Shown: positions 1 to 8,148 of the stretch, piece after piece
Layout of the letters: each line of letters opens with the position of its first letter
How positions within the stretch are numbered: position 1 is the stretch's first letter
DNA from: Entamoeba invadens IP1
Lineage: Eukaryota > Evosea > Mastigamoebida > Endamoebidae
DNA: 37,658 bases
NCBI RefSeq assembly: GCF_000330505.1
Contig: NW_004443556.1
Location: 7,047-44,704 of the forward strand
Direction of reading: 5' to 3'
Notes under the pieces: model-generated
Database searches by the model: none
Told to the model about the DNA's origin: nothing
The model's input: the letters and a program-made list of their open reading frames with translations, nothing else
Translations under genes and position numbers: made by a program

Positions 1-997
1 TGAGGTTGTTGTGTAGAAATCTGATGACAAAAATGACCAAATTCAAATTAAAGCAGTTTTTATTTAAATGTTACTGATGATGCAATCAACCAATTCTATT
101 TTAAATTCACAATAATTGTCAAGTTATTAATTAATAAAAATGTATAACGTTCAAAAATGTGAGAACGTAAGAGTTGTTATGAAAAAAAACAATTTTATAT
201 CACAACAACAATCTAAAATAAGATATTCATATCTAAATGAAATGATTGATTTGAATTTGTGTTGGATTAAATTGTATATCAAATGAACATTTGAAATTTT
301 ATATGGGAAAACACAGAAAAAAGTTACAGACCTTATTTCACACAGAGTACTTTTACCATCTCTAATTAAAATTAAATTCTTAAAACTATAACCAAAAAAT
401 AGTTAAAAATCATCAACACAACATCAAATCGTTTAATTCTATTCGTTAAAATTTGAAATCAAATTATTAAACATCTCAAATTGTAATATGGTTTAATTTA
501 TCAACAATAACATGTGTTTCATGACATCGTTTTTGAAACATTAAAAACACATTGCACATTTTTAGATAAGTCTGTTGACATAATAAATGACGACGAAATA
601 CCCTATTTAGATTACATCAACAATACCATTTAATTCGTTTGTATTTAATAACTAATGATACTTTGTGTTAAAGATGTTTGTTGTAGCTCAAACAATAATT
701 GTGACTTATATTACCACGCTTTCTTGTGTAAATGAGTGATTTGAAATTGATGATGTTGATTCAAAAACAGAAATATGTTGACTGAAGTTTTTTACTTGAA
801 CTTAATCAAAAAAATATTTGGAATGATGGTCTTGATTAACGTTAAATTGAGAAACCAAATATTAGTTTTATTTAAAACCAACAATGTATATTTTCTAAAG
901 AAGAAATCACAATTATACATAATATATTAGTAATATTTAAAATATCGTACTTATTGTATATATTTTTTTATTTAATTACAAACAACAAAACAACAAA
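1..997. other. AT-rich spacer, no supported gene
   Basis: I see no supported gene here. The only coding-looking part is a 40-codon open stretch on the plus strand at 511-633. It has no ATG and no family I recognise. Confidence 0.6.
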
Positions 998-1540
998 TTA
1001 ATTACAATTATTTAATAACTTGACTAATTGTTCAACTGCCTCATTCTTATCTAATCTTTCGCTTACTTTTTGTTTCCAACATTAATCCACGAGTTTATAT
1101 CTATCAACTGAAATTTAATTTTGCCATTCAAGACCTTTCCAAGCAGTAAAAAACTCTGTGATCTTACATGGAAACCCGAATTGTGTTTTGAAGTATGCAT
1201 TACACCACCCAAAACACTCATATGTCGTGATAACAAAAAGTATATAATTGATGGTTTTTTGTTGTGTTCATTTTTTCAATCTTCGGGCGCCACATGTTTT
1301 GGCTTTGTACGCATGTAGTTAATGTTATATTGATCATCAGCATAATAATATTTCGACTCATTTTAAATTCAGTCAATTTTGCATTACTCTCGACATCACT
1401 TTTTATATGAAATATCAATTAATGTCTGGCTTTATGTCTCTGTGTATTATCCCATTTTCATATAAGTAAAAAATTGCTTCAGCTCCATCAATCAAAAATA
1501 TAATTTGCAGATGTGGAGCTAAGGTTTTTTCTTGTTACTC
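998..1540 (-). pseudogene. Decayed C-terminal half of a protein kinase domain
   Basis: Read on the minus strand in shifting frames, the kinase subdomains appear in the right order. A catalytic-loop motif HRDIKPD lies at 1423-1443, preceded by an AIFYLYENGII stretch. Next comes SNAKLTEFKMSRN at about 1355-1385, where a live kinase would have KLTDFG. A YECFGWCNAY stretch (helix F/G region) lies at 1192-1227, then ISVDRYKL, and finally a C-terminal KVSERLDKNEAVEQL. The reading ends at TAA 998-1000. The order and wording fit the tyrosine-kinase-like/transmembrane-kinase (TMK) type that is abundant in Entamoeba. The DFG is changed to EFK, the frame shifts several times, stops interrupt it, and no N-lobe was found. 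It is therefore a relic, not a gene. Assignment to the kinase superfamily is firm; assignment to the TMK family is inference. Confidence 0.75.
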
Positions 1541-2384
1541 AAATACTAATTGAAAAATTATGAACAAGTTTTTTATTTATTTTTTTAAAAATGGTCCAAA
1601 TATAACTTTTTATATTCAGTTTTTACAATAATATAAAAATTATTAATTATTTGTCGAAATTATAATTTTGGTCTAAACCTTAGTACGACACTTGTATTAA
1701 TTTGTTTATTTGTACTTTAAAATTATAAATAATAAAAAAATAATTGTGTAATTATTTAATAATTATACACTAAACATATCAAGTTGAACAATTAATCACA
1801 TTCAAATTAACAAATAAATAACGATTCTTTTCGGTGATGTTTAGTAAAAATGTTTAAATTGAGGATGTTGTACAGTTGGCATAATAAGTCAGAGACCAAA
1901 TAATTGAAAGAAGTAAAGCAAATAGTTTTAAAACTCTTATTCAAAAACTATTATAAAATAGATTTAAAGGTTAGAGTATTATTTGATGAACTTTTTCCAT
2001 CCTTTTTCCATTTAATTTAATAAGTAATTGGTGGAAAATACGTCCTTCTGAAAATTATTTGGCCAACGGAATATCTTAACATGTAATTTTAATTAGAATC
2101 TGGTTTTATCATCATTTAAAACATGGGACATGTTTTTCGAAATGAGATGGAATTTATTATATTGTTTAACTAAACTTGATATTTTAAATACATTTTTATT
2201 CGTTACAGTTTCTCTAACTAGCCTTAAGACGTATGACTTGATGTCATAAAATCGCTGGATAGCGAAAATGGAACACAAAAATTTCATAAAAATAGATTTG
2301 TTTTTTTCTTTTTTCAAAAATACCAAAAAGCTTGTTTTGTTTATTGAATATCAAATAATTTATTCAACAGAAATAAAAAAAATG
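1541..2384. other. AT-rich spacer
   Basis: No supported gene. A 77-codon open stretch lies on the minus strand at 2093-2326, immediately downstream of the peptidase relic. It could be a last scrap of the neighbouring transposon, but it matches nothing I recognise. Confidence 0.5.
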
Positions 2385-3570
2385 TTAATTTAAAATGCGT
2401 TCCACAAAGGTATTAATATCTTTTTGTTCTACATGCTCAAGCAATTCTTGTACGATTCCACGGTATTCTATTGTTTTAAACATATAATACAAAACATACC
2501 GACCACAACTTGCCCCATCTTTTTGTCGAGCCACGTTTATATCATTAATTGGTTTATTTTTATCAATTACTATTCCGATGTGGCATAAGAAGTTTTTGAT
2601 TGTTTCTACTTGTTGTTTAATTTGATCACTACAACAAATCGAATAATTCTTCAAACTATCGAGTTTGAATAACGATAGTTCGTTATTGTCAATAATTCCA
2701 ATTATAAGAAACCAATGACCAACCGTATTGTAATTTTCTTTTTCTTTGTTGATTACAAATGAAGGAAAAAAACAATATATGACTTTTTCTTATGTGTTCA
2801 TTTATTTGTTTTGAATTAATCTTTTTAACGAGACGACAAGAAGAAGTAAAAGAACAATCGAACAAAAAACACTCTTCTGAAGATGTGTTATTTATTATCC
2901 ACTCTGCTCCATAAAAAATATCATCCGAATTCAACATACCACACACAAAACGATCTTTATCAATTGTTTTAATTTTGGATTTAAAAATTGGTGTTGTGAT
3001 GAGTTCAGAATCTGAAAATACAATCTCTCTATCTTTGGGAATCATTTGTGTTCCTTCACAATAGTCACTATTTATTTTACTCTCATCAATATTTTGACTA
3101 ATTGTAGAAATTTCTATTTTTTCACTTTCGAAAAACAAACATTTGGATGAACACATTTGTTTTACAAAAAACATAAATTTTATTGATTCATCAATTCTTT
3201 TCTTTGCGTCATTCATTAAATACACAAGTGATTTTTTGTCAATTAATGGTTGTTTGTTGTTTTTAATTTCTTCTTTAATTGATTCAAATGTCTCATTTAT
3301 TGAACAAATGCTGTCTTTCAATTCACCATATTTTTCATTCTGAACTATTTTACAACATTGGTTTTCATTTTCAAAAATAAAATGAAACAAATTATCACTC
3401 AAAGATGCACCGTGATCACCGTATTTGTGTTTGTCATATTCTAATGGATCAACATCAAGTAATTCCATTTGGTCATTTTCATAAATTTCAATATTTTTAT
3501 CAAAAAGACTAGTTAAATTATATGTATTTTCAATATTACAATCATCAGTAATCGGGTAATGTGTCAACAT
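2385..3570 (-). pseudogene. Ulp1/C48-type cysteine peptidase, frameshifted
   Basis: The first frame starts at ATG 3570 (MLTHYPITDD) and stays open to about 2690. The protease core, however, lies in the next frame. The core has GHWF with the catalytic His (codons at 2708-2719), KLDS with the catalytic Asp (2657-2665), and QKDGASCG with the oxyanion Gln and nucleophile Cys (Cys codon near 2505). This His-Asp-Gln-Cys order is that of Ulp1/SENP peptidases, which cleave SUMO-like conjugates in eukaryotes. The frame changes near the five-T run at 2784-2788 (plus strand), or possibly at the seven-A run at 2766-2772. About 280 residues of poorly conserved N-terminus precede the core. The catalytic residues survive, so the frameshift may be recent or a base-call error. 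The position next to a transposase argues for a transposon protein, not a host deSUMOylase. Confidence 0.72.
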
Positions 3571-5077
3571 AAAGTTAAAATGGCGCAAGCACAACGAAGA
3601 TAGTGCTCAAACAAATCTTTGTCAAATTGATACGGCATTCTAAAAAACCTCCAAAAATTGACACATTCTTCCATAACTCCTTTCGACAATATTTCTCATT
3701 ATGGTGTGGGAATAATTAAAATTGTGTCGTTTTTCATCATTTTTCTCTTCTGTTCTTTTCAATGGTACGATAACTTTGGTCAAACCTTTTGAAGTGTACC
3801 CTTTATCTCCTAATATTAAACCATCTCCAAAACCAAAACATGTTTGGTTGCAAGCATAAAGCTTGACATCTGAAATAGATGCTTCACACACTGTAGTCAT
3901 TACCACAAAACCGTTTCTATTAACTACAGTTTCAAATTTCATACCAGATGAATTTGTTTTTACAGAATAAAACACTGGACTTTTTATTTTGACAATCCTG
4001 TTATCCTGTGTTTTATGCAATACTCTTGTGGCATTAGTGACTATTGTTTTAGAATCAACAGCAGCGAATACTTTTGCAGCATCTTCAAATGATCTTAAAA
4101 TACTGGCATTTTGGCCAACTGCAAATGATACAAAGGTTTTGGGATTTGAAGCAATATTTAATATCATATTTTTATAAATATTGTTTTCAAAAAGTCTAAA
4201 AAACGAAGGACTTACCCACTAACATATGACGACATCCTATTATGATAACGATGTTTCTATTTTTCATATATTTCTATTTCTACTTGGGTGCTATTGGTGT
4301 CAATTTGGGGGGCGGCTTCTCTATTTGGAGAGAACCGTTCAAGTTTAAGAAGAACAAATGTGAGTATATAATTAAGCCCCGTTCTTAGAATAAACAAGAA
4401 AATAAATAAAAGACTTCTTGTATTCAACCCTTTTTGTGTTCTATTTTTGGTTCAGAGTAAACCACAAACTTATTTAAAAGTGAATCACAATTTGGAACAA
4501 ATTCAACTTCTGAAGATCTGATTATATTGTGAAGTTCATCAAATTGTGAAAATGTCAAGCCACTCTGTGCTTTCATTTGGACATTATCATTAACTATACC
4601 ATCCATTACATCTCTTATTTCTATTTTTTCTTCTTTGTTTTCCATTTTAATTTCAATTTTTTCAAATTTACAATAGTCTTCTTCCATTGTTAATCTTTTA
4701 AGTATTTCTTCTGGTGTCTTTTTTGTCACTTTTTCTTTTGAACTAATTTTAATTAACTCAACGTCTTCTTCATTCAATATATGATTATCTTCAAAAGGTA
4801 ATCGACAGGTTAATGGTAGAGTGAATTTTGGAACATCTTGAACGTCGTTTTTAAACTCTAAACCCAGTGGAATTGGTATTTTCTCGTTGTATTTTCTGAC
4901 TTCTTTTTTTGGCTTCTTTTTTTTCGATTTTTTCGATTTGATTTTTTTTCTCGATTTTTTCAATTTAGTTTTTTAATGTTTCTTTGCCATTTCTTTGACT
5001 TTTTTATCAAACAATTCTAATTTTTGTTTTAAAAAGTCAAAATTTTCGTCGTTGTGCGTGATGTTTAAACGTTTCAT
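3564..5077 (-). pseudogene. DDE_4 (PIF/Harbinger- or IS5-like) transposase, broken and interrupted
   Basis: The N-terminal piece starts at ATG 5077 (MKRLNITHND) and stops at 4973. It resumes one frame over with a Lys-rich run and ends at 4424. A segment reading SGLTFSQFDELHNII resembles the short helical region that precedes DDE_4 domains. After an LTR-like insertion (4218-4426) the coding resumes from about 4217. The catalytic acids are visible: Asp in AAVDSKTI (about 4055), Asp in ASISDVKL (3862-3873) and Glu in RNIVERSYGR (3676-3690). GDKGYTS and HNFNYSH motifs lie between the second and third. The frame stops at 3640-3642, but a one-base slip at a six-T run gives RMPYQFDKDLFEHYL and a stop at 3564-3566, the usual DDE_4 C-terminus. 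All three acids are present, yet the gene is broken at least four times. Confidence 0.75.
4218..4426 (+). repeat. Possible solo LTR (or similar insertion) inside the transposase relic
   Basis: This ~209-bp segment separates the two halves of the transposase and is flanked on each side by ACCC (4214-4217 and 4427-4430), a candidate target duplication. In plus orientation it has a TATA-like GTATATAA at about 4364, AATAAA-type signals at 4390-4410, and an end reading CTTCTTGTATTCA, much like the U5 end of Copia-type LTRs. The left end lacks a clean TG. No internal retrotransposon gene is present. The insertion itself is well supported; its LTR identity is an inference. Confidence 0.5.
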
Positions 5078-6369
5078 ATGTAAAATAGATCTTTTTTATT
5101 TGTTATTAGAGCCACAAAATTAACTTTTTAAGAACATATTAAAATTTGTTTATTATAATTCTTACATTTTTTTATTTAAATAAAAAAATATTGTATTATT
5201 AATATACAAATTTCAATATTTAAATATTTAAACCTTTCTTTATTTTTTTTTAATTTACAAAAATCAATACAAATTAATCGGCAAAATAAATTTTTATTTA
5301 CATAAAAAATGAATAATCTATTTATATTGAAATTTATTTTTGCCATCCATTAAAAAGTGGTTTGTCTAGTGGATTGAAAAAATAGATACATGTTTCCAGT
5401 GGATGGGTCTCATCCAGTCATATGTCTTTATGGAAAAAGCCTGCATTCTGAGATAGTTTTCCCATTATTTCTATAATATAAACCAAAAATAAATTATTTA
5501 TATTATTAACAAAATGGTTATTTGCTCCAAATTAAAACATTATTCCAAATAATGTTTTTAATATTATTTGGAAAATATATAAACTATTGATTATAAATTT
5601 GTTATGATTAAATTAACCACATTTTGAAAAAAAATCAGAGAGAAAGTTTTTAATAATGCTAGATTAAATGACTGTAATATTATTTGTATTTAATACATTG
5701 TTAATTGTATTTAACCAAAATAATCATAAACAATGAATTGATCTCATGAATTTTACAAGTTTAATTGCACAACACACCAACAAACAGACAAAACACTTAA
5801 TTTATTTAGTTTCAAATAAATATAAAAATGTCTTATTTTTGTAAACAAACTGTTCTGTTATTCAGAGTATTTGTTTGAATTTAACCAATAAAGTAACTAA
5901 AATAATTTATATTTTGAATAGTTATAAAAAATTAAAAAATAACATAAAAATGTATTTTGTTTTTCCATTTGAAACGAATTTTCAAAACAAAAATAAAACC
6001 TATAAATATAAAACAATTTGGAACATAAACCCTCCAAAGTCGACAAATTGTACTGTGAAACACATAACAATAAAAATTGATTCTAAACTTAATTAAACAT
6101 TTGGTGTGTTTCCCGGAGTTTGGACTGTTTTTATGCAGACAGTACATAAATTCAATTTTTATAATTCCTGTGTTATCCAGCAACACAAAAAATAAAATAT
6201 AAAAATCAAAATCAAATATTAAAATTAATAGTTGTTTTATTAAATGGTTATTACAGATTTATTTTAATATTGTCAAATATTATTTGGTGAATATCAATTG
6301 GGTAGTTTATTGTGTATTATTATCTTCATCAATAAATATATAAATGTGTATTATCCATCTTTAAAAACA
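5078..6369. other. AT-rich spacer with a small inverted repeat
   Basis: No gene seen. Open frames at 5875-6186 occur on both strands and have lysine/asparagine-rich, low-complexity composition typical of AT-rich spacer. An inverted repeat near 5343-5416 is listed separately. Confidence 0.6.
5343..5416. repeat. Nested short inverted repeats
   Basis: CCATCCA (5343-5349) is complementary to TGGATGG (5400-5406). The latter also starts a tight hairpin, TGGATG-GGTCT-CATCCA (5400-5416). This is unusual GC content for its surroundings. Function unknown. Confidence 0.5.
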
Positions 6370-6942
6370 ATGGAAACATTATCACATGTTAGCGAGAAGA
6401 TCAAATGTATCAATGAGCGGACACAGCTATCATATCTTCAGTGCTCTCTGCTTGCTTTCATATCAATGAATAGACGTGTTGTTGTTGGACACCTCAAGAA
6501 GCCGAGTAAATACTCCAACAAATTCATCGACATTCAAAAAGTGTTTTTTGACAACGACGAGTATTCTTTTGTGTTCAATGTTCAGAGTTTTCTTGCCAAA
6601 CGAGCACAAGAACGGATGTCCAGTTACAACAAGAAGAATTCGAGTGGAAAATGGGCTCTGCGAAAAGTGAGAAGTCAAAAGAAGCGGGAGTGCATTCATC
6701 TTTTGGAAGACATTCTTTTTGAAGATGGATTTGTTGTGATGTATGACACAGAGAATCGGGAGGGGATTGGTGGGAATGTATTCATTATACTTCCTGATGG
6801 GTCTGTTATGGACAAAGTGATGATAAAAAGACTTGGACAAACAATTTGGAATTACTGCGAAGTCGAAAAGAAAGATACAAAAGAGATTATTTTGAATAAT
6901 GGTGTGGTGATGACACTTTTATCCAGAGAAATTACTAATTAG
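6370..6942 (+). CDS. Hypothetical protein, 190 aa
   Basis: I do not recognise this protein. I chose ATG 6370 (METLSHVSEK) over the upstream ATG-less extension because the region before it is AT-rich spacer, the context AAAACAATG is good, and Entamoeba leaders are short. GC content rises sharply at this ATG. The protein is compact and soluble-looking, with no signal peptide or membrane span. It has a basic middle (RAQERMSSYNKKNSSGKWALRKVRSQKKR, around residues 75-105, interrupted here only by description) and a C-terminal part with alternating hydrophobic residues (VFIILPDG, VVMTLL) suggestive of beta strands. It ends in TAG inside TAATTAG, close to the UAAUU-like polyadenylation motif of Entamoeba. 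It stands alone on the plus strand, convergent with the metallothionein-like gene. It is probably a real gene of a genus-specific family. Confidence 0.75.
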   Translation: METLSHVSEKIKCINERTQLSYLQCSLLAFISMNRRVVVGHLKKPSKYSNKFIDIQKVFFDNDEYSFVFNVQSFLAKRAQERMSSYNKKNSSGKWALRKVRSQKKRECIHLLEDILFEDGFVVMYDTENREGIGGNVFIILPDGSVMDKVMIKRLGQTIWNYCEVEKKDTKEIILNNGVVMTLLSREITN

Positions 6943-7515
6943 TATGTATTTTGTGTTTGTATTATTTTTGTTGTTTGTTTGACTATTTAACAACTTTTAG
7001 AGAAAACTAACTATATATTTATTGATTTATTTAATTCAAATAATTTAACGTTTACAAACTAATCAAATATAACAGTTAAAAAAGACACTTTCACAATTCA
7101 TTCTGGGAGTTAAAACTATATATTTTACATATATTTTCAACATTAATATCAATTTTGTTTTTTTTTAATTATTTCAATGTTTGTAACATTTATAAAATAA
7201 ATAAAAACTGGTTTCGATGTCGAAATTTGCGTTAATCATTGATTTGTCAATGTCTGAAATGTAATTACTGTTATAATTAAAACTTTTTATAATCAAGATT
7301 ATAGTAGTTTAGTTTATATTTCAATTCATATTAATTTAACATTTCACTTTTTTATCAAGAAAAGTTCATATTTTCGATACTTAAAACAATACATGCAAAC
7401 AAAGATGTAAATACACAATACATTACTTTGGTTTCACATTTTATTAAAATTTGTATTTTCATTTCACAATTATACAAACAACACTTCAAACAAATAAAGA
7501 CATGAAAAGAGTGAC
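6943..7515. other. Convergent 3' spacer
   Basis: AT-rich spacer between two genes whose 3' ends face each other. No gene or structured RNA seen. Confidence 0.6.
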
Positions 7516-7833
7516 TTAGCATGTCTTTCTACAACAGCACCCACTTGATGCTTCTTTCTGGCATTGGCACACCTTCTTCTCTCCACATTTGCACTCACAT
7601 GTGCATTTGCATCCCTCACAGCAGCACTCACAGGTGATGGTCATCCCAGTTGCAAATGTCTTGCATTGGCACTTTCCCTCTTTGCAGCAACAGCAGCACT
7701 CACACTTCCCTTCAGCACCACATTTGCATTTGAAGTCACAGCAGCACTTCCCATCTTGGCAGCAGCACCCACAAGTGATCGCTTCACTGCCTTCACATTT
7801 GCACTTTTTCTCACACCCACAACTCATTGTCAT
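7516..7833 (-). CDS. Metallothionein-like cysteine-rich protein, 105 aa
   Basis: Thirty-six of 105 residues are cysteine (34%), arranged as CxC, CC and CCC clusters: residues 5-13, 21-25, 30-38, 44-57, 68-83, 89-91 and 99-105. Lysine, glutamate and glycine fill the gaps. There is one Phe pair (34 and 60) and no His, Tyr or Trp. The spacing falls into two Cys-rich halves separated by a Cys-free hinge, KTFATGMTIT (58-67). This fits a two-domain cytosolic metallothionein binding Zn, Cu or Cd through thiolate clusters. There is no signal peptide or transmembrane segment, so a secreted or surface role is unlikely. Two in-frame ATGs (7833 and 7827) could start it. A TATA-like box lies only 25 nt upstream of the first. 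A keratin-associated-like Cys protein is the alternative, but the charged linkers favour metallothionein. Confidence 0.85.
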   Translation of the reverse strand: MTMSCGCEKKCKCEGSEAITCGCCCQDGKCCCDFKCKCGAEGKCECCCCCKEGKCQCKTFATGMTITCECCCEGCKCTCECKCGEKKVCQCQKEASSGCCCRKTC

Positions 7834-7850
7834 GTTGCAATTCAGTGTGC

Positions 7851-7858
7851 TTTATATA
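7851..7858 (-). promoter_or_regulatory. TATA-like box of the metallothionein-like gene
   Basis: TATATAAA on the minus strand, with its first base 25 nt before ATG 7833. This is close for an Entamoeba core promoter (usually about 30 nt before the transcript start), so the transcript may start at or beyond the first ATG. CCAAT-like strings lie further upstream, within 7889-7955. Confidence 0.55.
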
Positions 7859-8148
7859 CCCATCACTGGCTTACAAAATCAAAATGGCCAATCACTTGGA
7901 CTTTTGTGGTCCATCCACGTGAATGGTCAATTTAGTTTTGTTTTGATTGGTGGTTTGTCGTTAATAATTATAATATAAATAATTATAATTATAATAATAA
8001 TATAATTTATTACTTTATTATTAATAAAATAATAGTTTGATTATCTATATACAAATTGTTTAATTATTTACTATAATTAAATGATTATTATACCATTTTA
8101 GAGTTTTAATAAAACACAAATAAAATAAGAAAAAATAGTTAAAAATTC

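Larger units (their letters stand above)
2385..5077 (-). mobile_element. Degraded DNA transposon: DDE_4-type transposase plus Ulp1-type peptidase
   Basis: Two minus-strand coding relics lie head to tail and touch: a transposase (5077 to 3564) and a C48/Ulp1-like cysteine peptidase (3570 to 2385). The peptidase ATG overlaps the transposase stop in the string ATGTTGA at 3564-3570. Eukaryotic DNA transposons of several superfamilies carry SUMO/Ulp1-like peptidases, so I treat the pair as one dead element. I found no convincing terminal inverted repeats or target duplication, so the true ends are unknown. The coordinates cover only the coding relics. All parts are broken, so no activity is expected. 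Confidence 0.7.

Noticed and set aside
511..633. 40-codon open stretch with protein-like composition (DIINDDEIPYLDYINN)
   Set aside because: No start codon, no family, too short to separate from chance in AT-rich DNA.
1121..1318. 65-codon plus-strand ORF
   Set aside because: It overlaps the kinase relic, which is read on the other strand and has motif support.
2093..2326. 77-codon minus-strand ORF after the peptidase relic
   Set aside because: Could be a transposon remnant, but no motif or match supports it.
7564..7978. Two overlapping plus-strand ORFs opposite the metallothionein-like gene
   Set aside because: They are antisense shadows: the His/Gln/Leu/Ala-rich products come from reading Cys/Lys codons backwards. 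The Cys pattern on the minus strand is the meaningful one.
7960..8040. Long AT-only inverted repeats near the 3' end of the giant gene
   Set aside because: Runs of TAAT/ATTA give palindromes by composition alone. No GC-bearing stem and no repeat unit that stands out.
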